Shown here piece after piece: positions 7,941-17,594 of a stretch of DNA of 54,005 nucleotides. Position 1 is the stretch's first letter. Each line of letters begins with the position of its first letter. This DNA is from JAVBJN01 sp031546985 (GTDB taxonomy: Bacteria > Bacteroidota > Bacteroidia > Chitinophagales > Chitinophagaceae): assembly GCA_031546985.1 (NCBI GenBank), contig JAVBJN010000035.1, positions 1-54,005 of the forward strand. Reading direction: 5' to 3'. The translations under genes were made by a program, and so were the position numbers. The notes under the pieces are model-generated. The model made no database searches. It was not told the origin of the DNA and saw only the letters and a list, made by a program, of their open reading frames with translations.

Positions 7941-8231
7941 TTATTTTTTTGAAGTTTTGGCAGCAACCTGAGCTGAAAACTCTTTACCTGCTTTAAACTT
8001 CGGCACCGAAGTAGCTTTAATCTTGATTACTTCACCGGTCTGCGGATTGCGGCCGTCACGGGCTGCACGATCAGAAACAGAGAAAGTACCAAAACCTACC
8101 AGGGTTACTGAATCACCACCAGCCAGGGTATTGATTACGGTGTTGGTGAAAGAGTTTAATGCTTCTGTTGCCTCCGCTTTGGTAATACCAGCGTCTTTGG
8201 CGATTTGGTCTACTAATTCCGCTTTGTTCAT
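7941..8231 (-). CDS. hup: HU-family DNA-binding protein
   Basis: 96-residue nucleoid protein that bends DNA as a dimer. N-terminal helices MNKAELVDQIAKDAGITKAEA, beta-arm signature GFGTFSVSDRAARDGRNPQTG (about residues 46-66) containing the intercalating Pro in RNP, and a Lys-rich tail KTSKK. Single gene with a strong upstream promoter. Confidence 0.97.
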   Translation of the reverse strand: MNKAELVDQIAKDAGITKAEATEALNSFTNTVINTLAGGDSVTLVGFGTFSVSDRAARDGRNPQTGEVIKIKATSVPKFKAGKEFSAQVAAKTSKK

Positions 8232-8282
8232 TTTACAAATGAATTTATTGGGTTAACAATTGGGTTGAGGCCCATTCAGGGG

Positions 8283-8312
8283 CAAAGGTATAAGGATTTA
8301 TTTAGGCTGCAA
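8283..8312 (-). promoter_or_regulatory. Promoter of hup
   Basis: On the minus strand TTG (8310-8312), a 19-nt spacer and TACCTTTG (8283-8290). This is one of the best matches to the Bacteroidota sigma-ABfr consensus in the window. Confidence 0.75.
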
Positions 8313-8654
8313 CCCTTTAAACACAGTTCTTCCCGTATTTATAGCGGCAAACAGCCTGTATATTCATGACAAATAAAATCATTCTGAATACTGTAATATA
8401 CGTATCCTATTAATGAATATAAACATTTGAGGTCAAATTGAGCAAAAATCCATCACAATACACCCTGCCCACACACAACCCCTTGATTGTCTGAATTAAA
8501 CAATTCCGGCCTCGGTTGTAACGCATCAGCCTTATTTACGTAGCAAATTTTAAATTATATTTACAGCTCCACCTATTGGTCATTATTCCTTAATACTGCC
8601 CAAACTGCCAGATAACATACAGCCCATAGATTGCGCTCAACAAAACCCCAACTT
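8313..8654. other. Gene-free interval between hup and the nuclease gene
   Basis: About 340 bp, AT-rich, with no open frame that looks coding and no RNA fold I recognise. A weak promoter candidate for the downstream gene is TATATTTA at 8556-8563. Otherwise nothing supported. Confidence 0.5.
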
Positions 8655-11564
8655 ATGTTGAAGAAAACTGTATTCGCCATCCTGGGTGTTATCTGCCTAT
8701 GGCCCTGCGCGGCATCCTTTGCTGCGCCAACCGATCTTTTTATTTCGGAATATGTAGAAGGCTCCAGCCAAAACAAGGCACTGGAAATTTACAACGGCAC
8801 CAACGCGCCTATTGACCTGAGTACGGGCCAGTATGTTTTGCAGCTGTATTTCAACGGCAACAGCACCTCTACTTCTACCATCAGCCTTACAGGCACCATC
8901 GCCGCAGGCGGCACTTATATTGTAGCGCACAGCAGCGCCAGCCTGGGCACCGTAACTGTAAACCTTAGCACCGCTTCGCTTTCTTTTAATGGCAACGATG
9001 CTATTGTGCTGCGCAAAGGCGGCGCTACCGGAACCGTACTGGATGTAATAGGCCAGGTAGGTTATGACCCCGGTACAGAATGGGGATCGGGCACAGCCAC
9101 CACGCTGGACCATACCCTGCGCCGCATGACCACCATCTGCCAGGGTGATACTACATTGACCAATGTATTTAACCCCGCTACCGAATGGGATGGTTTTGCC
9201 AGCAATAGTTTTGGCGGGCTGGGTAGCCACAGCACGACCTGCGCCCCTGCCGGGCCGGGCCTTACCGTGTTCCCCATCAGTTTAACATTTGCCGCATCTG
9301 CAGGCACACCATCTGCCGCGCAAACCTATACCCTGAGCGGCACCGGCCTTACCAGCAATGTGAGCATTACCGCACCTGCACAGTTTGAACTATCGCTTAC
9401 CACTGGCGGCACTTATACCACCAGCCTGAGCATTCCTTTTGCCACGGCCAATGCGGGAGCGGTTATGGTTTACACCCGGTATGCGCCAGCCGTACCGGGC
9501 AACCATACGGGCAATATTGCCCATACCAGCGGCACTTACTCGGCCAATATAGCGGTAACGGGCAATTCGCAAATCAATACCATTCCCCAAATACAGGGCA
9601 CCGGAGCTGCAAGCCCTATGGTCAATAACCTGGTAACGGTAGAAGGTATTGTAACCGGAGATTTTCAGAACACCGGCCAGCTGGGCGGCTTCTTTATACA
9701 GGATGCTGCCGGCGATGGCAACCCGCTCACCTCAGACGGTATTTTTGTAAACAATACTTCTTTTGCGGTAAACGCTGGCGATAAAGTAAGGCTTACTGCA
9801 ACTGTGGAAGAATCATTTGCCAGAACGCAACTCACCAACATTACAACGCTTACCGTTTTAAGTTCCGGCAATACTGTTGCAACAACAACCATTACACTTC
9901 CAGTACAATTGGTAACAAACCTGGAACAATACGAAGGTATGCTGGTGCGGTTTCCACAAACACTTACCGTGAGCGAAGTATACAGCCTGGGCCGTTACGG
10001 CGAGGTATTACTCTCTGCCAATGGCAGGTTGTTTAACCCCACCAATATAACCGACCCTAATGATAACCCGGCAACAGGCACCAACAGCAACGGCAGTTCT
10101 AACGTAGCAGCAGTTACTGCCATGCAGGACTTAAACAACCGCAGCCAGATCCTGCTCGATGATGCCAGCAACCTGCAAAACCCTGCCACTGTACCTTTTA
10201 CCGATACCGCCAATAAAACCTTGCGCTGCGGCACTACAGTAGACAGTCTTACCGGTATTATGGATTATGCTTTTAGCGTGTACCGCATTCAACCCATTGC
10301 TGTGCCAAATTTCCAGCATGCGGCAAGACCCAATGTACCTACCGTGGGCAATGCAGATGTAACCGTTGCCAGTTTTAACGTGCTCAACTATTTTAACGGC
10401 AACGGAACCGGCGGCGGATTTCCTACCCCACGTGGTGCCAACACAGCCGCAGAGTTTACGCGCCAGCGGGCCAAAATTATTGCAGCTATTAAAGGGCTGA
10501 ATGCTGATGTGGTAGGTTTAATGGAGATGGAGAATGATGGCAACACCGCTCAAGCTGCCATTGCCGATCTGGTAAGCGGGTTGAACGGAGCTACCGCACC
10601 CGGAACTTACGCTTTGGTGCAAGACCCTACAACTGCCAACGGTGGTACGGGTACCGATGCCATTAAAGTAGCCATGATCTACAAACCGGGCAAGGTAACA
10701 CCAACGGGTGTATCGCGTGCAGACAACAATCCGGTGCATAACCGCCCACCACTGGCGCAGACCTTTACCACCAATACCAGCAACAAGAAGTTTTCGGTTA
10801 TTGTAAACCACTTTAAATCTAAAGGCTGTACCGATGCCGCATCGGCCGATGCAGACCAACTGGACGGGCAGAGCTGCTACAATGCTACCCGCAAACAACA
10901 GGCTGCGGCATTGCTCACTTTCGTACAATCGGTAAAAGCCTTATCCGGCGATAGCAATGTGCTGCTGATTGGTGACTTTAATGCTTACGAGCAGGAAGAC
11001 CCTATTGATATGCTGCTGGCTGGTGGCCTGGTAAATGCCTTGCCCAACACCTACTCTTATGTATACATGGGCCAGTCGGGCTCACTCGATCATGCGCTGG
11101 CTACCGATTCTATGTACAGCCGCATTACTGGCGCAGCCAAATGGCATATTAACGCAGATGAACCGCTGGTAAAAGATTACAACCAGGAGTTTAACCCTGC
11201 TTATATGTACAATGCAGATGCTTTCCGCTCATCAGACCACGATCCGGTTTTAATTGGATTGCGCATGGTTCCTGCTACGCCAACCAACATTAAAGAGGCT
11301 CAGAACACACATACGTTTAAAATATGGCCTAATCCCGTTTCGGGGCAGCGCCTCTACATGAGCATTACTGCTCCTCAATACCAGAAAGTATCGCTGAGAG
11401 TATTCAACAGCATGTCGGTACTCGTATCGGAGCAGACTTTACAGCTGCAAAATGGCTATAACCAGGCCGAAATAGCATTGCCTTCGCTGGCTGCCGGCCT
11501 GTACCTGGTGCAGGTAAATATGGGTGAGCATTCCGAAACCCAGAAAATATTTATCCGTCCTTAA
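8655..11564 (+). CDS. Secreted ExeM/NucH-type endonuclease with T9SS sorting domain
   Basis: 969 residues from the ATG at 8655 (MLKKTVFAILG); a TTG eight codons upstream is less likely because the signal peptide begins here. A signal peptide ends near ASFA-AP. A lamin-tail domain (about 30-195, ISEYVEGSSQNKALEIYNG) is followed by an Ig-like repeat (about 200-315) and an OB-fold-like segment (about 320-430). The endonuclease/exonuclease/phosphatase domain is at 565-870, with SFNVLNYF, MEMEN, GDFNAYEQED (near 771) and SSDHDPV (near 859). The C-terminal T9SS type A domain starts with FKIWPNP at 888 and ends KIFIRP. Likely degrades extracellular DNA for nutrients or biofilm turnover. Single gene with its own terminator. 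Confidence 0.93.
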   Translation: MLKKTVFAILGVICLWPCAASFAAPTDLFISEYVEGSSQNKALEIYNGTNAPIDLSTGQYVLQLYFNGNSTSTSTISLTGTIAAGGTYIVAHSSASLGTVTVNLSTASLSFNGNDAIVLRKGGATGTVLDVIGQVGYDPGTEWGSGTATTLDHTLRRMTTICQGDTTLTNVFNPATEWDGFASNSFGGLGSHSTTCAPAGPGLTVFPISLTFAASAGTPSAAQTYTLSGTGLTSNVSITAPAQFELSLTTGGTYTTSLSIPFATANAGAVMVYTRYAPAVPGNHTGNIAHTSGTYSANIAVTGNSQINTIPQIQGTGAASPMVNNLVTVEGIVTGDFQNTGQLGGFFIQDAAGDGNPLTSDGIFVNNTSFAVNAGDKVRLTATVEESFARTQLTNITTLTVLSSGNTVATTTITLPVQLVTNLEQYEGMLVRFPQTLTVSEVYSLGRYGEVLLSANGRLFNPTNITDPNDNPATGTNSNGSSNVAAVTAMQDLNNRSQILLDDASNLQNPATVPFTDTANKTLRCGTTVDSLTGIMDYAFSVYRIQPIAVPNFQHAARPNVPTVGNADVTVASFNVLNYFNGNGTGGGFPTPRGANTAAEFTRQRAKIIAAIKGLNADVVGLMEMENDGNTAQAAIADLVSGLNGATAPGTYALVQDPTTANGGTGTDAIKVAMIYKPGKVTPTGVSRADNNPVHNRPPLAQTFTTNTSNKKFSVIVNHFKSKGCTDAASADADQLDGQSCYNATRKQQAAALLTFVQSVKALSGDSNVLLIGDFNAYEQEDPIDMLLAGGLVNALPNTYSYVYMGQSGSLDHALATDSMYSRITGAAKWHINADEPLVKDYNQEFNPAYMYNADAFRSSDHDPVLIGLRMVPATPTNIKEAQNTHTFKIWPNPVSGQRLYMSITAPQYQKVSLRVFNSMSVLVSEQTLQLQNGYNQAEIALPSLAAGLYLVQVNMGEHSETQKIFIRP

Positions 11565-11584
11565 TACCGCTTTTATCCCTTCTC

Positions 11585-11613
11585 AAAGCCCGCAATAAAC
11601 TGCGGGCTTTTTT
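11585..11613 (+). terminator. Terminator of the nuclease gene
   Basis: AAAGCCCGCA pairs with TGCGGGCTTT, then TTTTG. Confidence 0.85.
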
Positions 11614-11690
11614 GTTTTCACAAATCACTAACCCTAGTTGACGTGGGGAATTGGTATTTTTACAACTCCTGATAAATCATCTGAGTAATT

Positions 11691-13400
11691 ATGAACATAC
11701 AACCGTTGGAGCGCAGTTTTTTACCAAAAGACTTTACCATAACCGATTGGGAACATTTGCAGCCTTATTTTGAAGCGCTGCAAAACCGTGAGATCAATAG
11801 CCGTGAAGAGCTGGAACACTGGCTCAGAGACCAAAGCGAACTGGAAGCAATAATCAGCGAAGAAGCTTGCTGGAGACAGATCCGCATGACGCTGGATACT
11901 ACCAATGAGGCTTACGAAGCAGAGTTTACCTACTTCATAATGGAGATAGAGCCTAAAATAAAACCTTACGGAAACGCGCTGAACCAAAAACTGGTAGACA
12001 GCCCTTTTACCGTTGAGTTGTCCGAAGTACCTTATTTTCCATACCTGAGAAATGTAAAAAAAGCGATTGAGCTGTACCAGGAAGCCAACGTGCCGTTACA
12101 GGCAGAACTGGGCGTACTGGGCCAGCAATTTGGCTCTATTGCGGGTAAAATGATGATTGAGGTTAACGGGCAGGAATACACGCTGCAACAAGCGGCTAAA
12201 TTCCTGCACCAAAGCGACCGTGCCCTGCGCGAAGACGTGTACAGCAAAGTAGCTGCCCGCCGCCTGCAGGATAAAGATGCGCTGGATACCCTGTTTGACG
12301 AGCTGATTGCCAAACGCCACCAGGTAGCCCTAAACGCTGGTTTTACCAACTACCGCGATTATAAGTTTAAAGAACTGGGCCGTTTCGATTACGGCGTTAA
12401 GGAGTGCGAAGATTTTCATAGCGCGGTAGAGCTGCACATTATGCCCATTATCAAAGACATCCAGGAGCGTAAGCGTATTAAACTGGGTGTAGACCAACTC
12501 CGCCCCTGGGATATGGACGCGGAGCCGGAAGGCACCCAACCGCTGGAACCTTTCCATTCTGGTGAGGAGCTGGTAAACAAAGCGATTGAAGCTTTTACCC
12601 ACCTACGGCCTTATTTTGGCGAATGCCTGGCTACCATGCAACAGATGAACCGCCTGGATGTGGAAAGCCGTAAGGGCAAAGCGCCCGGTGGCTACAACTG
12701 CCCACTGGCAGAAACCGGCGCGCCGTTTATTTTCATGAACGCGGCTGGTACACTGGACGATCTGATTACCATGATGCACGAAGGCGGCCACGCCATTCAC
12801 AGTTTCCTGTGCCACGATCTTAAACTGAGTGCGTTTAAGGAATACCCGATGGAAATTGCCGAGCTGGCCAGCATGAGTATGGAACTGTTTAGCATGGACC
12901 AATGGCATGTGTTCTTTAATTCGGAAGACGAACTGAAACGCGCCAAGATGGAAGAACTGGAAAGAGTGATTGATGTGCTGCCCTGGGTAGCCACCATCGA
13001 TGCTTTCCAGCATTGGATATACACCCATCCGGGACATACCCGCCAGGAGCGCAGTGCAGCCTGGATGCAGATCAACAACCGTTTTAGCACAGGCATGATA
13101 GACTGGACGGGCTATGAAGATTACCGTACCAACCTGTGGCAGAAGCAACTGCACCTGTATGAAGTGCCTTTCTACTACATCGAATACGGTATTGCCCAAC
13201 TGGGCGCTATTGCGATGTGGAGACAGTATAAACTAAACGGCGAAATGGCCCTGGACAATTACATGAAAGCTTTGGGCATGGGTTACACCCTGCCGCTGAC
13301 AGAGTTGTACAGCACGGCGGGCATCCAGTTCAACTTTTCTCCGGAATATGTGCACGAACTGGCACAGTTTGTACAGCAGGAAATGGAAGCATTGAAATAA
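11691..13400 (+). CDS. M3-family oligoendopeptidase (PepF-like)
   Basis: 569-residue cytoplasmic zinc metallopeptidase expected to trim short peptides. The zinc motif is H363-E-G-G-H367, and the third ligand lies in MEIAELASMSME (E391 region). There is no signal peptide, and length fits the bacterial PepF group. A possible promoter, TTG at 11638 with TATTTTTA at 11656, precedes the ATG at 11691. Monocistronic with a clear terminator. Confidence 0.94.
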   Translation: MNIQPLERSFLPKDFTITDWEHLQPYFEALQNREINSREELEHWLRDQSELEAIISEEACWRQIRMTLDTTNEAYEAEFTYFIMEIEPKIKPYGNALNQKLVDSPFTVELSEVPYFPYLRNVKKAIELYQEANVPLQAELGVLGQQFGSIAGKMMIEVNGQEYTLQQAAKFLHQSDRALREDVYSKVAARRLQDKDALDTLFDELIAKRHQVALNAGFTNYRDYKFKELGRFDYGVKECEDFHSAVELHIMPIIKDIQERKRIKLGVDQLRPWDMDAEPEGTQPLEPFHSGEELVNKAIEAFTHLRPYFGECLATMQQMNRLDVESRKGKAPGGYNCPLAETGAPFIFMNAAGTLDDLITMMHEGGHAIHSFLCHDLKLSAFKEYPMEIAELASMSMELFSMDQWHVFFNSEDELKRAKMEELERVIDVLPWVATIDAFQHWIYTHPGHTRQERSAAWMQINNRFSTGMIDWTGYEDYRTNLWQKQLHLYEVPFYYIEYGIAQLGAIAMWRQYKLNGEMALDNYMKALGMGYTLPLTELYSTAGIQFNFSPEYVHELAQFVQQEMEALK

Positions 13401-13421
13401 CAGACAACAGTCCGAAACATA

Positions 13422-13456
13422 AAAGTCCCGCAAATACCCTGCGGGACTTTATTTTT
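13422..13456 (+). terminator. Terminator of the oligoendopeptidase gene
   Basis: AAAGTCCCGCA pairs with TGCGGGACTTT, followed by ATTTTTAT. Confidence 0.85.
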
Positions 13457-13560
13457 ATAGCTATTTTAAACCGATTATTGCCCTTGCTCAATACAGGAAC
13501 GGTTTTTGCGTTGGAGTACGGCGCAGAACCCTGTTCATGAATCATTTAAACTCTGTAATA

Positions 13561-14496
13561 ATGAAAAGAATCCTTTTACTCGCACTTCCGACACTGATGC
13601 TGTTTTCTTGTAAAAAAGAAAGCAAAACCACCGATATATCGGCCTATTCATTGAACCAATATCGCAACAAACATCAGATTACGGCGCAACAGTTTCAGGC
13701 AGATGCAGCCAATGGCAGCAGTTTTGTAACCGCCAAAGGCATTTGGGTTAAGGTACCTGCTGGTGCATTCACTACCCTTGCTGGCACCGCAGTTACTTCC
13801 GGCACCATCAACATAGCTATCACCGAGTATTTTAATAGCGCCGATATGATTTTTGGCAAAGTATCTACTGTAGCCAGTAACAACACCGTGCTGCTTACCG
13901 GAGGTATGTTTAACATAACTGCTACACAGAACAACCAGGAACTGAAACTCAAATTGGGTCAAACATTGCGGGTAGCTATTCCGGCTCCGGTAAACAACGA
14001 TCCGGATATGCTCATTTTTAAAGGACAGGAAATAGCGGATGTACCCAATCGTGTAGAGTGGCGCGAAGCCGACCCCAAATGGGCACCATTGGATACGCCA
14101 ATTGGCAGCAATACCCATTTCTATGATTTTATGATCAATGACCTTAAATGGTGGAACCTCGATAAATACCATGACCTGGGCAATGGCCGCACCAAAATGT
14201 CGGCAACCCTGCCTTCGGACTTCAGCAATAAAAATGCCTTTATCTGCCTTGTTATGCCCAATAACGGCGCAGTGCACCTGGCTCCGGATGGTTCGGTATC
14301 GCAGGTATTTACCACCGGCAACTATACCATTCCAATAGGCATACAGGTTAAAGTACTGAGTGTGGGCACGCAAAACGACCAGCTGTATTTCAATATATCG
14401 GGCCCCGTTACGGTAACGAGCAATATGAACGTAACCGTACCCGGCCTGGCTACTGCTACAGATGAGCAGGTGACCAATGCTATTAAAGGATTGTAA
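13561..14496 (+). CDS. Lipoprotein of unknown function
   Basis: 311 residues from the ATG at 13561 (MKRILLLALP); an ATG eight codons earlier is in frame but would bury the signal peptide. The lipobox LFSC gives a predicted lipid-anchored Cys followed by KKESK. The mature part is beta-rich and contains WVKVPAGAFTT, a motif type seen in ZU5-like surface domains of Bacteroidota, and a possible second beta domain after residue 150. No catalytic motif is visible. Monocistronic with a strong terminator. Confidence 0.8.
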   Translation: MKRILLLALPTLMLFSCKKESKTTDISAYSLNQYRNKHQITAQQFQADAANGSSFVTAKGIWVKVPAGAFTTLAGTAVTSGTINIAITEYFNSADMIFGKVSTVASNNTVLLTGGMFNITATQNNQELKLKLGQTLRVAIPAPVNNDPDMLIFKGQEIADVPNRVEWREADPKWAPLDTPIGSNTHFYDFMINDLKWWNLDKYHDLGNGRTKMSATLPSDFSNKNAFICLVMPNNGAVHLAPDGSVSQVFTTGNYTIPIGIQVKVLSVGTQNDQLYFNISGPVTVTSNMNVTVPGLATATDEQVTNAIKGL

Positions 14497-14520
14497 TACT
14501 TATCATACAGAAACATTCAT

Positions 14521-14553
14521 AAAAAGCCCCCGCAGGACTTGCGGGGGCTTTTT
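14521..14553. terminator. Bidirectional terminator
   Basis: AAAAGCCCCCGCA pairs with TGCGGGGGCTTTT. Shared by the lipoprotein gene and the LytTR regulator gene. Confidence 0.88.
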
Positions 14554-14556
14554 ATG

Positions 14557-15288
14557 TTAAAAACGAAGTACTTTTTTGAGCTGGGCGAATCCTGTTTTAC
14601 TTACCGGAATTTTTGCACCGCTTTTGAGCAGGAGCAAATGGCCGTCTTTTTCGTAAGGGTCTATGCGCACAATCTCTGAGATGCGCACGAGGTAAGAGCG
14701 GTGCACCCGCACAAACTGATCTGCAGGCAATGTTTGTTCAAAAAACGACATGGTTTTGTTCTTGAGAAAAGAACCTTCTATGGTATACAGTTTTACATAA
14801 TCATCGGCCGCCTCCAGGTAGTAGATCTGCTGCACGGGAATGATCTTGATCTGGGTGCCATTTTTGATCACCACCCTGTTTTGCTGCTCGGCAGTACCGG
14901 TAGAGAGGCTGCTCAATTGCGCGGCGTTAATCACCTCTGGTCTGGTCAGAAATTTCTGCATAGCCTTTTCAAAACGTTCTTTCCCAAAAGGTTTTAGCAG
15001 GTAGTCTACCGCATTGGCTTCAAACGCCTGTATTGCAAATTCATCAAAAGCGGTGGTAAAAATTACCGGCGGCGTTTCTTCCAGCAGCTCCAGCAATTCC
15101 AGGCCGGTAATCTTAGGCATTTGCACATCCAGGAACAACAGATCGGGTTTATGGGTTTGAATACATTTCAGCGCTTCAAAACCATCGTTGCACTCCGCAA
15201 TCACCTCAAACCGCTCATCGGTTTTTAAGAAAGATCGAACAACTGACCGGGCCAGGGGTTCGTCGTCTACAATGATTACTTTATACAT
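14557..15288 (-). CDS. LytTR-family response regulator
   Basis: 243 residues. Receiver domain (1-120) with acidic pocket D8/D9, phospho-acceptor D54 in LFLDVQMP and K99 in LLKPFG. LytTR DNA-binding domain (about 140-243) with EAADDYVKLY and VRVHRSYLV. Its start overlaps the kinase gene end by 8 bp, so the two are translationally coupled. It likely responds to an envelope or extracellular signal sensed by the adjacent LytS-type kinase and the LiaF-like protein; targets unknown. Confidence 0.95.
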   Translation of the reverse strand: MYKVIIVDDEPLARSVVRSFLKTDERFEVIAECNDGFEALKCIQTHKPDLLFLDVQMPKITGLELLELLEETPPVIFTTAFDEFAIQAFEANAVDYLLKPFGKERFEKAMQKFLTRPEVINAAQLSSLSTGTAEQQNRVVIKNGTQIKIIPVQQIYYLEAADDYVKLYTIEGSFLKNKTMSFFEQTLPADQFVRVHRSYLVRISEIVRIDPYEKDGHLLLLKSGAKIPVSKTGFAQLKKVLRF

Positions 15289-16360
15289 GTGCTTGTGGGA
15301 TTTTCAAGGTCGTTACAAAGGTATTTTCTTCTGTTCTGGTCTGCAACAGGCTTTGGCTGGCATACAGCAAAAATAAGCGTCGTTCAATACTTTTCAATCC
15401 AAAACCGGTACCCCGCTCCGTAAGCTGCGCCGTAGCGTCAAATGGGTTGGAGATCGTTATTTCCAGGTAATGATCTTTTACCTCTGCAGCCACGGTAATA
15501 AGCACATCGCCGGTGGTGCCATACACACCATATTTCACCGCGTTTTCCACAATAGGTTGCAGCAATAACGGTGGCAGCATACTGCCGGCAGCAGATTCGT
15601 GCAGGGCATCTTTTAACTGTAAGCGGTGGCCAAAGCGCACCCTTTCAATATCGAGGTACAGCATCAGGTTCTGCCATTCTTCTTCCAGCTTTACCAATGC
15701 CTGCTCGTCTTTTTTAATGGTGCCACGCAAGAAATTGGATAGTTTAATCACCATATCTCTTGCTTCGGATGGATCGATGCTGATAAGCGCGTTAATCGAG
15801 TTAAGGCTATTGAACAAGAAGTGCGGCTGCAATTGCTGCCGCAACTTAAACAACTCTGCCTCACGGGCCATCTGCTCGCCATCGCGGCTTCTTTGTATTA
15901 GCGATTGCTGCTCCTGCATATGGTACCAAAGCAGGCTATTAAGCGTAATACTGCCCAGTATAAGCAATGTAATACCCGTGCGGTAAGGAACCGACTCCAG
16001 GTATTGCGCCCATAGTGCAGGCGTGCTTTCCAGCAGCAGTTGCGAAAACCAGTAAGAGATCCAGGCATTGAGTGCGGTAAGCACCAGGGTATTGACCACT
16101 ACATAAAAATAGTTGGACCGGCCGGGTAAAAAGTACCCCAACATAAAGCTGACCAGGATTCCGGTCAGCGCTATGGGTAAGTTGTGAATGAGGCTGTCCT
16201 CTGCACTCAGCATTAAAGGATAACCGGCATACCAGTACAGCACAGCCGCATAACCCAACGTCCAGCAGGCAAAAAACAGCCAGTAAAACGTTTGAACGGC
16301 GAGGTTCTGGAATATTTTTTTAGGCACAGACCGGAGTTTGGAAGTGAGCAAAACACTCAT
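15281..16360 (-). CDS. LytS/YehU-type sensor histidine kinase
   Basis: 359 residues from the ATG at 16358-16360 (MSVLLTSKLR). The N-terminal half has about four or five hydrophobic segments and no large extracytoplasmic domain. The His_kinase domain carries H180 in LQPHFLFNSLN, and a HATPase region has QPIVENAVKYG and GTGFGLKSIERR. It overlaps the DUF4288 gene upstream by 41 bp and the regulator downstream by 8 bp, so the three are one transcript. Confidence 0.95.
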   Translation of the reverse strand: MSVLLTSKLRSVPKKIFQNLAVQTFYWLFFACWTLGYAAVLYWYAGYPLMLSAEDSLIHNLPIALTGILVSFMLGYFLPGRSNYFYVVVNTLVLTALNAWISYWFSQLLLESTPALWAQYLESVPYRTGITLLILGSITLNSLLWYHMQEQQSLIQRSRDGEQMAREAELFKLRQQLQPHFLFNSLNSINALISIDPSEARDMVIKLSNFLRGTIKKDEQALVKLEEEWQNLMLYLDIERVRFGHRLQLKDALHESAAGSMLPPLLLQPIVENAVKYGVYGTTGDVLITVAAEVKDHYLEITISNPFDATAQLTERGTGFGLKSIERRLFLLYASQSLLQTRTEENTFVTTLKIPQAHV

Positions 16361-16661
16361 GTACCAATCTGTCTCGCAGGCGAATGTGGTGCATCGCATC
16401 TTTTGAACTTTCTGCTTCGATGGTTTCGGTGAGCAGCAGGCTCCTATCCGAGAGGGCCACCGGCACCAGTTCTGTTAATCCGATAAACTCCCAGGCCACC
16501 GCACTGCTTACTTCTTCCTGGCGGCCGGTTTCGCGCGCCATTTCTTCTGCCTCATGTATATCTACGGCCTGTATCAGGCGCAATTGTAATTCGTATTGTT
16601 CGGCTATATCGAGGTATTGGTGTACAATACGGAAAGCCAGCTTAGCTATAAACCACTGCAT
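16320..16661 (-). CDS. DUF4288-like small protein
   Basis: 113 residues beginning MQWFIAKLAFRIV and containing DEQ-like EQYELQLRLIQAVDIHEAEEMARETG, then WEFIGLTELVPV. This pattern resembles DUF4288; no signal peptide. Function unknown. It overlaps the kinase start by 41 bp, tighter than expected by chance, which suggests a part in the same signalling unit. Family call moderate. Confidence 0.75.
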   Translation of the reverse strand: MQWFIAKLAFRIVHQYLDIAEQYELQLRLIQAVDIHEAEEMARETGRQEEVSSAVAWEFIGLTELVPVALSDRSLLLTETIEAESSKDAMHHIRLRDRLVHECFAHFQTPVCA

Positions 16662-16699
16662 AAATAACAGTTTAGGTAGGGGTTATTGTCCTTTGTTGA

Positions 16700-17434
16700 T
16701 TAGTAACTCTTCAGTTCTATACCGCCGAATATCACGGTGCCTTTGAGCAACAGTACCTTGTTGGAGTCGGCAGGGATATTGGTAAGCGGGCGTTTATCTT
16801 CCAGGCCGCCAAAAATGGTATTGGTCTCCATTTTCACTTCCCAGGTAGGGGGCACAATTAACGTGGTGCCGCCAAATACCTGCACCAGGTCTAGTGTAAC
16901 GGTGCCTTCTATCTCGGCATTGATCAGGTTATACTCTGCCCCGCCAAATACTACGGTAGATTGTCCGCCACGGAACTGCTTGGAATGCACCATTTTTTCA
17001 ATGCCGCTGAATACTACCGTGGAGTTAAGCACATCTTCGGTACTGTGCTCTTTTTCGTGAAACCCCATTTCGCCCATGCATTTACGGTTGCGGGAGCGGA
17101 ACACGATAAGGATACCCACCAGTATGATACCTACCGGCCATATAAAACGGTGCAGGTCTACATTGAAATTGAAAATATCATCGGCCAGAAAAACGCCGCC
17201 AATACCCATTAGTACAATCCAGGCAAAGTTGCGGAAACGGTGTTTAATACCCACAGCCAGACCAATGATAATGAGGATCATCTCCCAGGAGAAAAGCCAT
17301 TGGGGCAATTGCAGGTTCAACCTTTTGAGCAAAAAAATCAACCCTACAATGATGAGTATAAAACCGCCCATACCGTTGTTGCGGTGTCTTCTATGGTGAG
17401 GCGTTTTAAAATCAGAATAATTTGGAGTCGTCAT
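16700..17434 (-). CDS. LiaF-like membrane protein (cell-wall stress sensor family)
   Basis: 244 residues. After a His/Arg-rich N-terminus, about four transmembrane segments lie between residues 22 and 112. The C-terminal beta domain (about 135-244) has repeated VVFSGIEK, VVFGGAEYNL, QVFGGTTLIVP and VIFGGIELKSY, typical of the LiaF/DUF2154 toastrack-like fold. LiaF proteins regulate cell-envelope two-component systems in Firmicutes; position at the head of a LytS/LytTR operon suggests a similar role here, by inference. Confidence 0.87.
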   Translation of the reverse strand: MTTPNYSDFKTPHHRRHRNNGMGGFILIIVGLIFLLKRLNLQLPQWLFSWEMILIIIGLAVGIKHRFRNFAWIVLMGIGGVFLADDIFNFNVDLHRFIWPVGIILVGILIVFRSRNRKCMGEMGFHEKEHSTEDVLNSTVVFSGIEKMVHSKQFRGGQSTVVFGGAEYNLINAEIEGTVTLDLVQVFGGTTLIVPPTWEVKMETNTIFGGLEDKRPLTNIPADSNKVLLLKGTVIFGGIELKSY

Positions 17435-17555
17435 GATGATACGTTTTTAGAACAATACAAAAATAGATAGCGGGCACTGCAGGCAGAACGGCCTTTAGGC
17501 CAGCGGGAATGAATTACCGGTGAACGGTGGTTTTGAACCGGTAAACGGAAACAAC

Positions 17556-17579
17556 AAAGCCGCCCGGTAAGGCGGCTTT
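17556..17579 (-). terminator. Terminator of the ABC exporter operon
   Basis: CAAAGCCGCC pairs with GGCGGCTTTG. On the minus strand it is followed by TTGTTTCC, downstream of the permease stop. Confidence 0.65.
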
Positions 17580-17594
17580 GCGGTAAAATCAGTA

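Noticed and set aside
8313..8654. Possible small RNA in the longest gene-free stretch
   Set aside because: No clear promoter-terminator pair, no stable fold seen by eye and no match to known RNA families.
12603..13199. Minus-strand 198-codon frame within the oligoendopeptidase gene
   Set aside because: Antisense shadow of a well-supported M3 peptidase with intact HEGGH.
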